From positions 4,288,501 to 4,352,500 of the forward strand of contig NZ_CP009438.1 in the NCBI RefSeq assembly GCF_000761215.1: DNA of 64,000 nt, in the 5' to 3' direction. The notes under the pieces are model-generated. The model saw only the letters and a list, made by a program, of their open reading frames with translations. It ran no database searches and had not been told where the DNA came from. The stretch comes from Streptomyces glaucescens (lineage in GTDB: Bacteria > Actinomycetota > Actinomycetes > Streptomycetales > Streptomycetaceae). This document shows, one piece after another, positions 44,149 to 52,950 of the stretch (positions are counted from its first letter, which is position 1; each line of letters opens with the position of its first letter). The position numbers and the translations under genes were made by a program.

Positions 44149-45030
44149 GTGGGATCTCTGCGCAATCCGGTCGGGCCGCTTCCCTCCTCCATCTACTGGC
44201 GACGGAGGGCCGTCCTGCTGTCCGTGGTCGCCCTGTTGGCGCTGCTGATCACCTGGACCGTCACCTCGGGCGACGGCGGCGGTGGCAACGACGCCGGCGG
44301 TTCCGACGGCAAGAACCCCCTGCCCACGATCACCGCCGGGCCCTCCGGTTCCGGGCCGGCGATCACCGAACGCCCCGGCGGGCGCGACGAGTCGGGCAGC
44401 GGTGGCTCCGGCGGGGCCGGGGACCCGGGCGGCTCCGGCGGCGGTTCCGGTGACGGGCCGGGCGGGGGATCGGGCGACGGCTCGGACGCCGGTGGCTCCG
44501 CCGGTTCCGGGGGCTCCGACGGCGCGGGCGGTACGGACTCCACGGACGGCAAGCCGGGTGCGTCCGGCTCCGGCGCGGTGGCCACCGGTGTCGGCGCGAA
44601 GGACGCGCTGCCCGCGGGCTCCGCACTGCCCAACTGCACTGCGGGCGCCGTCACCTTGAGCGTGCGCAGCGTGCGCAACTCCTACTCGCCGGACCAGACC
44701 CCCGCGTTCCGGATCACCGCCCGGAACTCGGCCGGCAGCGACTGCAAGATCGACCTCGGTCCGCGCGGCACGGTGCTGACGATCACTCAGGCCGACGGCG
44801 ACGACGCCTACTGGTCGTCCGCGGACTGCCCCAAGGGTGCCGCCCGCCTGCTCTACCGGGTCCCGGCGAAGAGCGGCATCACCTACACCGTCGAGTGGGA
44901 CCGCAAGCCGAGCGCCCCCGAGTGCGCGACGCCCCCGGCCGGGACGGCCAAGCCCGGCACGTACCTGCTGGAGGCCAAGGCCAAGGGCTTCGCGAAGGCA
45001 CAGACGTCGTTCGTGCTCGACGCGGACTGA
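44149..45030 (+). CDS. Membrane-anchored extracellular protein with Gly/Ser-rich linker
   Basis: The 293-residue protein has a short N-terminal cytoplasmic part, one membrane helix (AVLLSVVALLALLITWTV) and about 100 residues of Gly, Ser, Asp and Pro linker. A C-terminal beta-rich domain follows, with two probable disulfides (PNCTAGAVTLSV, SDCKIDLG, SADCPKG, PECATPP) and YLLEAKAKGFAKAQTSFVL. It is a typical Streptomyces surface protein of unknown role. The GTG at 44149 fits a leaderless start. Confidence 0.8.
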   Translation: MGSLRNPVGPLPSSIYWRRRAVLLSVVALLALLITWTVTSGDGGGGNDAGGSDGKNPLPTITAGPSGSGPAITERPGGRDESGSGGSGGAGDPGGSGGGSGDGPGGGSGDGSDAGGSAGSGGSDGAGGTDSTDGKPGASGSGAVATGVGAKDALPAGSALPNCTAGAVTLSVRSVRNSYSPDQTPAFRITARNSAGSDCKIDLGPRGTVLTITQADGDDAYWSSADCPKGAARLLYRVPAKSGITYTVEWDRKPSAPECATPPAGTAKPGTYLLEAKAKGFAKAQTSFVLDAD

Positions 45031-45037
45031 TCCGGAC

Positions 45038-45079
45038 GCCGAAGGGGGTCGCGCCCGACCGGGTGCGACCCCCTTCGGC
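45038..45079. terminator. Bidirectional terminator before disA
   Basis: A perfect 15-bp stem GCCGAAGGGGGTCGC and complement, with a 12-nt loop. It serves the convergent surface-protein and disA genes. Confidence 0.88.
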
Positions 45080-45087
45080 ATCCGTGG

Positions 45088-46212
45088 TCAGACGTACCGC
45101 TCCAGGATCGAGCTCTCCGCCAGCCGCGACAGCCCCTCGCGCACGCTGCGCGCCCGGGCCTCGCCCACGCCGTCCACGGTCTGCAGATCGTCCACGCTCG
45201 CGGCGAGCAGCTTCTGCAGCCCGCCGAAGTGCTCCACCAGCCGGTCGATGATCGCGCCGGGCAGCCGCGGCACCTTGGCCAGCAGCCGGAAGCCGCGCGG
45301 CGACACCGCGGAGTCCAGGGTCTCCGGCGAGCCGGTGTACCCCAACGCGCGCGCCACCGTGGGCATTTCCAGCAGCTCGGCGTGGGTCAGCGCGTCCAGC
45401 TCGGACAACGCCTCGTCGACCGTGCGGGAACGCTTGGCGGTCGGTTCGGGCACGTAGTCCCGTACGACCAGTTCGCGCTCGGGCTCCACACCGGCGATCA
45501 ACTCGTCGAGCTGGAGCGCGAGCAGGCGGCCGTCGGTGCCCAGCTCCACCACGTACTCGGCGATCTCGGTGGCGATCCGGCGCACCATCTCCAGCCGCTG
45601 GGCGACCGCCGAGACGTCCCGGACCGTCACCAGGTCCTCGATCTCCAGTGCCGACAGGGTGCCCGCGACCTCGTCGAGGCGGAGCTTGTACCGCTCCAGG
45701 GTGGCGAGGGCCTGGTTGGCGCGGGAGAGGATCGCCGCCGAGTCCTCCAGGACGCGGCGCTGTCCGTCGACGTAGAGGGCGATCAGCCGCATCGACTGGG
45801 AGACGGAGACCACGGGGAAGCCGACCTGCTTGCTGACCCGGTCCGCGGTGCGGTGCCGGGTGCCGGTCTCCTCGGTCGGGATCGTCGCGTCGGGCACGAA
45901 CTGCACACCCGCCCGCAGGATCTTCGACAGGTCGGAGGAGAGCACGATGCCGCCGTCCAGCTTGCACAGCTCCCGCAGCCGGGTCGCCGTGAACTCCACG
46001 TCGAGCACGAAGCCGCCCGTGCACATCGCCTCGACGGTCTTGTCGGAGCCGAGCACGATCAGACCGCCGGTGTTGCCGCGCAGCACCCTTTCGAGTCCGT
46101 CGCGCAGGGCCGTGCCGGGTGCCACGGCGCTCAGCGAGGCGCGCATCAGGCCATCGGCACCGGAACTCCCACCGGACTTTCCGGGAGCTGCTGCCCGGTC
46201 GTTGGCTGCCAC
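45088..46212 (-). CDS. disA: DNA integrity scanning diadenylate cyclase DisA
   Basis: This 374-residue protein makes c-di-AMP from two ATP and scans DNA. The DAC domain has GLIVLGSDK, the catalytic Asp86 in LDGGIVLS (DGG where many homologues have DGA) and the RHR motif at residues 119-121 (GTRHRTADR). A coiled linker and the C-terminal helix-hairpin-helix DNA-binding part follow (LQTVDGVGEARARSVREGL). The GTG at 46212 has GGAGGAG at a good distance. It lies 80 bp downstream of radA on the same strand; RadA is a known functional partner of DisA in Bacillus. Confidence 0.96.
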   Translation of the reverse strand: MAANDRAAAPGKSGGSSGADGLMRASLSAVAPGTALRDGLERVLRGNTGGLIVLGSDKTVEAMCTGGFVLDVEFTATRLRELCKLDGGIVLSSDLSKILRAGVQFVPDATIPTEETGTRHRTADRVSKQVGFPVVSVSQSMRLIALYVDGQRRVLEDSAAILSRANQALATLERYKLRLDEVAGTLSALEIEDLVTVRDVSAVAQRLEMVRRIATEIAEYVVELGTDGRLLALQLDELIAGVEPERELVVRDYVPEPTAKRSRTVDEALSELDALTHAELLEMPTVARALGYTGSPETLDSAVSPRGFRLLAKVPRLPGAIIDRLVEHFGGLQKLLAASVDDLQTVDGVGEARARSVREGLSRLAESSILERYV

Positions 46213-46292
46213 TGCACTCCTCCGGTCGCAGGTTCTGGGGCGCTCCCGCAAACGCACTCGGTTCGTACGGACGGGCGAGACCAGGGCAAAGT

Positions 46293-47702
46293 CTACCGGC
46301 GGTCCTCCGCCTCCCGGGGGGCGTCTCGGCGACGGGAGCGGGGGAGGACCCTGAGGGCGTCCCCTATGTCGGCGACTTCCAGGACCTTCATACCGGCCGG
46401 GACCTTCCCCGGATCACCCGGCACCAGCGCGTGCGTGAAGCCCAGGCGGTGCGCCTCGGAGAGCCGGCGCTGCACCCCGGTGACCCGTCTGACCTCGCCC
46501 GCGAGGCCCACCTCGCCGATCGCGACGAGGTTCTTGGGCAGCGGGGTGTCGCTGGCCGCGGAGGCCAGGGCGAGGGCGATCGCGAGGTCGGCGGCCGGCT
46601 CGGAGAGCTTCACGCCGCCGACCGTCGCCGAGTAGATGTCCCTCTTGCCCAGGGCGCTGATCCGGCCGCGCTGCTCCAGGACGGCCAGCATCATCGACAC
46701 CCGCGAGGTCTCCAGGCCGGAGGTGGTGCGGCGCGGGGAGGGGATCTGGGAGTCGACGGTGAGCGCCTGCACCTCGGCCACCAGGGGGCGGCGGCCCTCC
46801 AGGGTGACGGTCAGGCAGGTGCCGGGGACCGGTTCGTCACGTCGTGTCAGGAAAAGTCCGCTCGGGTCGGTGAGGCCCGTGATGCCCTCGTCGTGCAGTT
46901 CGAAGCAGCCGACCTCGTCCGTCGCCCCGTACCGGTTCTTGACGCCGCGCACCAGCCGCAGCCGGGCGTGCCGGTCGCCCTCGAAGTGCAGGACGACGTC
47001 CACCAGGTGCTCCAGCAGGCGCGGACCGGCGATCGCGCCGTCCTTGGTGACATGGCCCACCAGGAGGGTGGACATGCCGCGCTCCTTGGAGGCCCGGATC
47101 AGGGCGCCGGCCACCTCGCGGACCTGCGCCATGCCGCCCGGGGCGCCGTCGATCTCCGGGGACGCCACCGTCTGCACCGAGTCGAGGATCAGCAGCGACG
47201 GCTTCACCGCGTCCAAGTGACCGAGGACGGCGGACAAATCGGTCTCCGCCGCCAGGTACAGGTGGTCGTCCAGGGCGCCGATGCGGTCGGCGCGCAGCCG
47301 GACCTGGCTGGCCGACTCCTCGCCCGTGACGTACAGGGTCCGGTGCTCCTCGCTCGCCGACTTGGCGGCCACGTCCAGCAGCAGCGTCGACTTGCCGACC
47401 CCGGGCTCGCCCGCGAGCAGCACCACCGCGCCGGGCACCAGGCCGCCGCCGAGCACCCGGTCCAGCTCGGGCACGCCGGTGGTGCGGGCGGTGGCCGTGC
47501 GGCCGTCGACCTGGCCGATGGGCAGGGCGGAGGTGGTGACGCGGCCCGGTGTCGTCGTGCGGACCGCGGGCGCGCCGTACTCCTCGACCGTCCCCCAGGC
47601 CTGGCACTCGGGGCAGCGGCCGAGCCACTTCGCCGTCTGCCAGCCGCACTCGGTGCAGCGGTAGGACGGGCGGTCCTTGGTGGTCTTCGTACGGGCAGCC
47701 AT
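46293..47702 (-). CDS. radA: DNA repair ATPase RadA (Sms)
   Basis: The 469-residue branch-migration helicase acts in recombinational repair. It has the N-terminal zinc finger C-x2-C...C-x2-C (YRCTECGWQTAKWLGRCPEC), the RecA-like Walker A LAGEPGVGKST, LLILDSVQT and the RadA signature KNRYGATDEVG. The C-terminal Lon-like domain includes PAADLAIALALASAA and VAIGEVGLAGEVR. The ATG at 47702 lies 7 nt after TACGGT and so is probably leaderless. It forms a likely radA-disA unit. Confidence 0.97.
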   Translation of the reverse strand: MAARTKTTKDRPSYRCTECGWQTAKWLGRCPECQAWGTVEEYGAPAVRTTTPGRVTTSALPIGQVDGRTATARTTGVPELDRVLGGGLVPGAVVLLAGEPGVGKSTLLLDVAAKSASEEHRTLYVTGEESASQVRLRADRIGALDDHLYLAAETDLSAVLGHLDAVKPSLLILDSVQTVASPEIDGAPGGMAQVREVAGALIRASKERGMSTLLVGHVTKDGAIAGPRLLEHLVDVVLHFEGDRHARLRLVRGVKNRYGATDEVGCFELHDEGITGLTDPSGLFLTRRDEPVPGTCLTVTLEGRRPLVAEVQALTVDSQIPSPRRTTSGLETSRVSMMLAVLEQRGRISALGKRDIYSATVGGVKLSEPAADLAIALALASAASDTPLPKNLVAIGEVGLAGEVRRVTGVQRRLSEAHRLGFTHALVPGDPGKVPAGMKVLEVADIGDALRVLPRSRRRDAPREAEDRR

Positions 47703-47709
47703 GGACGAA

Positions 47710-47715
47710 ACCGTA
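47710..47715 (-). promoter_or_regulatory. -10 element of radA
   Basis: TACGGT on the minus strand, 7 nt before the ATG at 47702. Confidence 0.6.
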
Positions 47716-47954
47716 ACCGGCCGCACTGACAACGCGGCGGCGCGGGCCGGGCCGCGGCGGCCGGGCCGCCGGTGACGGCTCCCCGTGCCCGCCCCGGCGC
47801 CGCCCGCCCGCGATCCGGCGCCACCCGCCGCGATCCGGCCGCACCTTCCGGAAACGGCCGCGGAACGCTCGGCTCCTGTCCCCTTATGAGGGATCGTTTC
47901 ACCCGTACGGATTAAAAGTGCTCAAGGGGGCGGAAGCGCCCTTCCCCGGCCCCC

Positions 47955-47960
47955 TACGGT
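47955..47960 (+). promoter_or_regulatory. -10 element of the sigma-like/BACON gene
   Basis: TACGGT, 6 nt before the GTG at 47967. It is the same hexamer as the divergent radA promoter. Confidence 0.6.
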
Positions 47961-47966
47961 CACCGG

Positions 47967-49694
47967 GTGATGAGCAGCAGCCCGGAGACCCCGACCCGCA
48001 CGACCGGTGCACACCGGGCGCACCGCGAGGCGCGCGACCGCGCTGCGGCGCGCACGCTGGCGCACCGTCCCCCCGAGCGCTACGAGCCCCACCTCGACGG
48101 ACTCTTCACCTACTGCCTGTCCGTCCTGTGCGACCACGACGGCGCCACCGCCGCCCTCGGCGAGGCGCTGGCCGTCGCCGAGCGCCGCGGCCAGCGCGTC
48201 CCCGTCGCCCCCGGCGAGCGCCGCGCCTGGCTGTACGCGCTGGCCCGCTGGGCCTGTCTGCGCAAGCTGGCCGAGGCCAAGCAGAAACGTCAGGGCACCC
48301 ACGCGGCGGGCCGCCACAGCCCCGCCCGCCGGCGGACCGGGCCGCCGGCCGCCCCGCCGGTCTCCGAGGAGGCCCAGGAGGAGCGCCGGCGGGAGCTGGC
48401 CCTGCTCGCCTGGCCGGAGGCCGCCGGCACCAGCCCGGAACAGCGCGAGGCGCTGGAACTCGCCGTACGCCATCACCTGACCGCCCACGAGGTCGCCGCC
48501 GTGCTCGGCATGGACCCGGCCGCCGCCCGCGAGCTGCTGGCGGCCGCCGCCTGCGAGGTCGAGCGGACCCGCGCGGCGCTCGCCGTCGTCGAGAGCGGCA
48601 CCTGCCCGGGCGTCGCCCGGCTCAGCGGCGACCACCAGCTCGTGCTCAGCCCCGCGCTGCGCCGCGAGCTGATCCGGCACGTCGACGACTGCCCGCGCTG
48701 CCGCCGCGGCGCCCAGCGCGCGGTCCCCGGCCGCTGGCCGGGCGCCACCCTCACCCCCGCCGAACTGCCCGTCCTGGCGGCGCCCCGCGCGGCCCTCCGG
48801 GTGGCCATGGGCCGCCACCCGCGCGCGCGGGGAGCCGCCGCCCCCCGCTTCGACCGGCGCGGCTTCCCCATGGACCCCAAGGACCGGGCCGCCCGCCGGG
48901 ACCGCATCCGCGCGCGGGCCGTCACCACGACGGTCGTCGCCACCGTCGTCGCCGCCCCCGTGATCGCCCTGTGGTCCGCCTACCGGGGCACCCCCGGCAC
49001 CGGCGAGGCGGAGACCGGCGGCGCCACCACCAGCCGTGACGACACCGCCGGGGACCTCGGCGGCGAGGCGTCGGGCGGCGGCTACGAGAACGCCGGGAAC
49101 GCCAGCACCCGGGCCGGCGGACGCCTCACCCCGGGCGACCGGCCCGACGTCTCCGTCGAGGTCGTCGGCGTCGCCGGCGCCGGACCGCAGGGCGCGCAGC
49201 AGCTCCAGGTCACCGCCGGCCGCAGCGGCGACACCACCCTCGTGACCCTCACCGCCTCCGGCCGCGCCCCGGTCCGCTGGTCCGCGTCCACCGGCGCCGC
49301 CTGGCTGTACCTCAGCCGGACCTCGGGCACCCTGCGGCCCGGCGAGTCCCTCACGATCAGGGTGTACGTCGACCACCTGCGCGAGCCGTCCGGGTACTGG
49401 ACCGCGCGGGTCGCGGTCTCACCCGCCGGCGCCGTCGTCACCATCGCGGGCCACGGCACCGCGCCCACCCCGGCCGGCCCCGGCCCGAACCCGCTGCCGA
49501 CCCGGCCGTCCGGCCCGCCCCCGGTCACCCCGGACCCCACGCCGACGCCCAGCGAACCCAGCGCGCCGCCGTCCGGCAGCACGCCCCCGTCGACCGACCC
49601 CGAGCCCACGCCCAGCGCGTCCACCCCGCCGGACGCCGGCGGGCAGACCCCGTCGCCCGGCGACGGCGGCGACCCGAGCCCCGGCACGTCCTGA
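47967..49694 (+). CDS. Sigma-like / zinc-finger anti-sigma-like / BACON-domain membrane fusion protein
   Basis: The 575-residue protein has an unusual layout. Residues 35-215 resemble a degenerate ECF sigma factor (YCLSVLCDHDGATAALGEALAVAE, AWLYALARWACLRKLAEAKQ, and an HTH-like LTAHEVAAVLGMDPAAARELL). Around residue 238 comes a zf-HC2-like HVDDCPRCRR motif. One membrane helix follows at 318-336 (VTTTVVATVVAAPVIALW). Outside lies a BACON-type beta domain (TLTASGRAPVRWSASTGAAWLYLSRTSGTLRPGESL, partial) and a Pro, Thr and Ser tail. A signal-transducing role is inferred from layout alone. Confidence 0.8.
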   Translation: MMSSSPETPTRTTGAHRAHREARDRAAARTLAHRPPERYEPHLDGLFTYCLSVLCDHDGATAALGEALAVAERRGQRVPVAPGERRAWLYALARWACLRKLAEAKQKRQGTHAAGRHSPARRRTGPPAAPPVSEEAQEERRRELALLAWPEAAGTSPEQREALELAVRHHLTAHEVAAVLGMDPAAARELLAAAACEVERTRAALAVVESGTCPGVARLSGDHQLVLSPALRRELIRHVDDCPRCRRGAQRAVPGRWPGATLTPAELPVLAAPRAALRVAMGRHPRARGAAAPRFDRRGFPMDPKDRAARRDRIRARAVTTTVVATVVAAPVIALWSAYRGTPGTGEAETGGATTSRDDTAGDLGGEASGGGYENAGNASTRAGGRLTPGDRPDVSVEVVGVAGAGPQGAQQLQVTAGRSGDTTLVTLTASGRAPVRWSASTGAAWLYLSRTSGTLRPGESLTIRVYVDHLREPSGYWTARVAVSPAGAVVTIAGHGTAPTPAGPGPNPLPTRPSGPPPVTPDPTPTPSEPSAPPSGSTPPSTDPEPTPSASTPPDAGGQTPSPGDGGDPSPGTS

Positions 49695-49704
49695 ACGCGA
49701 CGGG

Positions 49705-49730
49705 ACCGGCGCGGGGGCCGGGGCGCCGGT
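49705..49730. terminator. Terminator between convergent genes
   Basis: 8-bp arms ACCGGCGC and complement with a 10-nt G-rich loop, between the stops of the BACON and Cys-rich genes. Confidence 0.65.
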
Positions 49731-49731
49731 G

Positions 49732-50610
49732 TCAGACCGCCGGGTCCGCGGGATGCGGCGCGACCAGCGGCAGCTGCGAGGCCAGCCGCTGCTCGCACAG
49801 CTCGACCAGCCGGTCGTAGCCCGCCTTGCCCATCAGCTCGGTCAGCTCCGCGCGGTAGGAGACGTACACCGGTTCCCCCGCGCCGTGCGCCGAGGTCGCC
49901 GACGTGCACCACCAGTGCAGGTCGTGGCCGCCCGGACCCCAGCCCCGGCGGTCGTACTCACCGATGGACACCTGGAGCACCCGGGTGTCGTCGGGCCGGT
50001 CGATCCACTCGTAGGTGCGGCGGACCGGGAGCTGCCAGCAGACGTCCGGCTTGGTCTCCAGCGGCTCCCGGCCCTCCCTCAGCGCCAGGATGTGCAGGGA
50101 GCAGCCCGCGCCACCCGCGAAGCCCGGGCGGTTCTGGAAGATGCACGAGCCCTGGTACGGGCGGGTCTGCCGGGAGCCCTCGTCGTCCTCGGAGACCCAG
50201 CCGCTCTCCATGCCGACGTCGTGGTGCTGCCAGATCTCCGGCGTGAGCCTCGCCACGTGCCCGGCGACCCGCTTCTCGTCGTCCTCGTCGGAGAAGTGCG
50301 CGCCGAGCGAGCAGCAGCCGTCGTCCGCGCGGCCCGCCTGGATGCCCTGGCAGCCGCTGCCGAAGATGCAGTTCCAGCGAGAGGTGAGCCATGTCAGATC
50401 ACAGCGGAACACCTGCTCGTCGTCCGCCGGATCGGGGAACTCCACCCACGCGCGGGCGAAGTCGAGGCCCTTCTCGTCGGACGTCAGGTCCCGCGGCGCC
50501 GTCGTCGGGGCGCCCTTCGCGGCTTTCGCCGACGAAGAACCCAGGACCGATTCGTCCCTCTTGGCCTTCTTCGCGGCCTTTTCGTTCTTCGTCTTTTTCG
50601 TCTTTGGCAC
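49732..50610 (-). CDS. Cys-rich conserved protein, possible metal-cluster protein
   Basis: This 292-residue protein opens with a lysine-rich leader (MPKTKKTKNEKAAKKAKRD). It then has two Cys groups: RCDLTWLTSRWNCIFGSGCQG with DDGCCSLGAHF, and SCIFQNRPGFAGGAGCSLHILAL. A later DVCWQLPV, WWCTS and LCEQ add further Cys. The C-C and C-S-L-H elements recall YkgJ/DUF3109-type cysteine-cluster proteins, but I cannot confirm the family. The GTG at 50610 lies 6 nt after TACCCT, opposite the leaderless Ppx gene. Confidence 0.8.
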   Translation of the reverse strand: MPKTKKTKNEKAAKKAKRDESVLGSSSAKAAKGAPTTAPRDLTSDEKGLDFARAWVEFPDPADDEQVFRCDLTWLTSRWNCIFGSGCQGIQAGRADDGCCSLGAHFSDEDDEKRVAGHVARLTPEIWQHHDVGMESGWVSEDDEGSRQTRPYQGSCIFQNRPGFAGGAGCSLHILALREGREPLETKPDVCWQLPVRRTYEWIDRPDDTRVLQVSIGEYDRRGWGPGGHDLHWWCTSATSAHGAGEPVYVSYRAELTELMGKAGYDRLVELCEQRLASQLPLVAPHPADPAV

Positions 50611-50616
50611 GGGACC

Positions 50617-50622
50617 AGGGTA
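50617..50622 (-). promoter_or_regulatory. -10 element of the Cys-rich gene
   Basis: TACCCT on the minus strand, 6 nt before the GTG at 50610. Confidence 0.6.
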
Positions 50623-50701
50623 AGTCGCCCGGGACGGCTGCCGGGACCTCCCGCGGCGGATCGGGTCCGGCTTCGGGGGCGGCGGGCGGCACGGCTGGCA
50701 G

Positions 50702-50707
50702 TAGCGT
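50702..50707 (+). promoter_or_regulatory. -10 element of the Ppx/GppA gene
   Basis: TAGCGT, 7 nt before the ATG at 50715. Confidence 0.6.
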
Positions 50708-50714
50708 GCCGTAC

Positions 50715-51647
50715 ATGAGACTCGGAGTCCTCGACGTGGGATCGAACACGGTGCATCTGCTGGTGGTGGACGCGCACCCGGGCGCGCGCCCGCTGCCCGC
50801 GCATTCGCACAAGGTGGAACTCCGCCTCGCCCAGCTCCTCGACGGGGACGGGGCCATCGGCCCCCACGGGATCGACAGGCTGACGGCCGTCGTCCACGAC
50901 GCGCTCCAGGCCGCCGAGGACAAGGGCGTCGAGGAACTGCTGCCGTTCGCCACCTCCGCCGTGCGCGAGGCCCGCAACGCCGACGAGGTCCTCGCGCGCG
51001 TGCGGGCCGGGACCGGCGTCGAACTGCAGGTGCTGAGCGGGGCCGAGGAGGCCCGGCTGACCTTCCTCGCCGTCCGCCGCTGGTTCGGCTGGTCGGCCGG
51101 GAAACTGCTCGTCCTGGACATCGGCGGCGGTTCCCTGGAGATCGCCTACGGCATGGACGAGGAGCCCGACGCGGCCGTCTCCCTCCCGCTCGGCGCCGGC
51201 CGGCTCACCGCCGCCTGGCTCCCCGGCGACCCGCCCGCCCCGGACGACGTCCGGGCGCTGCGCCGCCACGTCCGCGCACAGATAGCCCGCACCGTCGGGG
51301 AGTTCAGCCGCTTCGGCGCCCCCGACCACGTCGTCGCCACCTCCAAGACCTTCAAGCAGCTCGCCCGCATCGCCGGCGCCGCCCGCTCCGCCGAGGGCCT
51401 CTACGTCCAGCGCGAGCTGAAGCGGGCGTCCCTGGAGTCCTGGGTGCCCCGCCTCGCCGCCATGAGCGCCGACGAGCGCGCCGAACTCCCCGGCGTCTCC
51501 GAGGGCCGTGCCGGCCAGCTCCTCGCGGGCGCCCTGGTCGCCGAGGGCGCGATGGACCTCTTCCGCGTGGAAACCCTCGAGATCTGCCCCTGGGCCCTGC
51601 GGGAGGGGATCATCCTTCGGCGGCTCGACCACATGCCGGGGGAGTGA
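50715..51647 (+). CDS. Ppx/GppA phosphatase family protein (exopolyphosphatase)
   Basis: The 310-residue protein is a short, two-domain ASKHA-type phosphatase that hydrolyses polyphosphate or pppGpp. It has LDVGSNTVHLLVVD, FATSAVREARN, LSGAEEARLTF, the phosphate loop LDIGGGSLEIAYG and the C-terminal E-I-C-P-W-A-L-R-E-G-I-I-L-R motif. The extra C-terminal domains of E. coli Ppx are absent, as in mycobacterial Ppx1. The ATG at 50715 is probably leaderless. Confidence 0.93.
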   Translation: MRLGVLDVGSNTVHLLVVDAHPGARPLPAHSHKVELRLAQLLDGDGAIGPHGIDRLTAVVHDALQAAEDKGVEELLPFATSAVREARNADEVLARVRAGTGVELQVLSGAEEARLTFLAVRRWFGWSAGKLLVLDIGGGSLEIAYGMDEEPDAAVSLPLGAGRLTAAWLPGDPPAPDDVRALRRHVRAQIARTVGEFSRFGAPDHVVATSKTFKQLARIAGAARSAEGLYVQRELKRASLESWVPRLAAMSADERAELPGVSEGRAGQLLAGALVAEGAMDLFRVETLEICPWALREGIILRRLDHMPGE

Positions 51648-52112
51648 GGCGGGACCCCGCGCCGCGCCCCGGCCCCGCGCCCCCCCCTCGCGCGCCCGCC
51701 GTACCTCCGCGCCCGCGCCGTACCCCCGCGCCCCCTCGCGCGCCCGCCGTACCCCCGCGCCCGCCCGCCGCACCCCTCCTGACGCGTGGCGTACGTGAAG
51801 TACGCCACCCCGGCCCTCGCCACCCGAGCCCCCGGCACACCCCCGGCGCCCGGCGCCCGGCGCCTTCCGCACTCCGGGCGCGCGCCCTCGCTCCACACGC
51901 CTGAATACCGCCCATACGCCTGCATACCGGCCGCATATCCCCTGCGTGCGGCCCGTCTCGTCGCACCCGGGCGCCTCGTCGAACCGTCGCCCGGCGAGCC
52001 CGCACCCGGCCCGGCGCCACCACCGGAACCACCCCCGCGCGCGCGTGGCCGATTGCCGCGCCCCCGCGGGCGGCGCACAGCGGCTCCCGCCCCGGCGCCG
52101 AGCCACGCCCCG
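51648..52112. other. Gene-free stretch with GC-rich repeats
   Basis: About 470 bp between the Ppx and isomerase genes. The first 130 bp are C-rich tandem repeats. The centre (51900-51945) has several CATAC/GCATA elements in an AT-richer context. No conserved ORF was found on either strand. Confidence 0.5.
51685..51780. repeat. 48-bp tandem duplication
   Basis: Two copies beginning CCCTCGCGCGCCCGCCGTAC at 51685 and 51733, with shorter internal repeats of CGCCGTACC. Confidence 0.7.
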
Positions 52113-52118
52113 TACCCT
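52113..52118 (+). promoter_or_regulatory. -10 element of the isomerase gene
   Basis: TACCCT, 7 nt before the GTG at 52126. Confidence 0.55.
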
Positions 52119-52125
52119 GTCCTTC

Positions 52126-52950
52126 GTGGCAGAACCAGTGGTGCGCATCCCGGATGCGAAGGTCGCCCTCTCGACGGCTTCCGTCTATCCGGAGTCGACG
52201 GCGACGGCCTTCGAGATCGCCGCGCGCCTCGGGTACGACGGGGTCGAGGTCATGGTGTGGAACGACCCGGTCAGCCAGGACATCGAGGCGCTGCGCCGGC
52301 TCAGCGACTACCACCACGTGCCGATCCTCGCCGTGCACGCCCCCTGCCTGCTGATCACCCAGCGCGTCTGGACCACCGACCCCTGGGTCAAGCTCCAGCG
52401 CGCCCGTGCGGCGGCCGAGAAGCTCGGCGCGAGCACGGTCGTCGTGCACCCGCCGTTCCGCTGGCAGCGGCAGTACTCCCGTGACTTCGTCGCCGGCATC
52501 TGGCGGATGGCGAACGAGACGGATGTCCGCTTCGCCGTCGAGAACATGTACCCCTGGCGCTACCGCGACCGCGAGATGCTGGCGTACGCCCCCGACTGGG
52601 ACGTCACCAAGGACGACTACCGGCACTTCACGATCGACCTCAGCCACACCGCCACCGCCCGCACCGACGCCCTGCAGATGGTCGACCGCATGGGTGACCG
52701 GCTCGGCCACATCCACCTCGCCGACGGCAACGGCTCCGCCAAGGACGAGCACCTGGTCCCCGGCCGCGGCACCCAGCCCTGCGCGGAGGTGCTGGAACGC
52801 CTCGCCCTGACCGGTTTCGACGGCCATGTCGTCATCGAGGTCAACACCCGGCGCGCCATGTCCAGCGCCGAACGCGAGGCCGACCTGGCGGAGGCGCTGG
52901 CCTTCACCCGGCTCCACCTGGCCTCCGCGGCGCGGGTGCCCCGGCGATGA
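52126..52950 (+). CDS. Sugar phosphate isomerase/epimerase-type TIM barrel protein
   Basis: The 274-residue protein belongs to the xylose-isomerase-like TIM barrel group (AP endonuclease 2 family). Metal and active-site positions are visible in YDGVEVMVW, LAVHAPCLL, VVVHPPFRWQRQY, FAVENMYPW, FTIDLSHTATA, GHIHLADGNG and VVIEVNTRR. The natural substrate is unknown. It overlaps the TetR gene by 4 bp (ATGA), so that regulator probably responds to a related metabolite. The GTG at 52126 is chosen for its -10 spacing. Confidence 0.88.
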   Translation: MAEPVVRIPDAKVALSTASVYPESTATAFEIAARLGYDGVEVMVWNDPVSQDIEALRRLSDYHHVPILAVHAPCLLITQRVWTTDPWVKLQRARAAAEKLGASTVVVHPPFRWQRQYSRDFVAGIWRMANETDVRFAVENMYPWRYRDREMLAYAPDWDVTKDDYRHFTIDLSHTATARTDALQMVDRMGDRLGHIHLADGNGSAKDEHLVPGRGTQPCAEVLERLALTGFDGHVVIEVNTRRAMSSAEREADLAEALAFTRLHLASAARVPRR

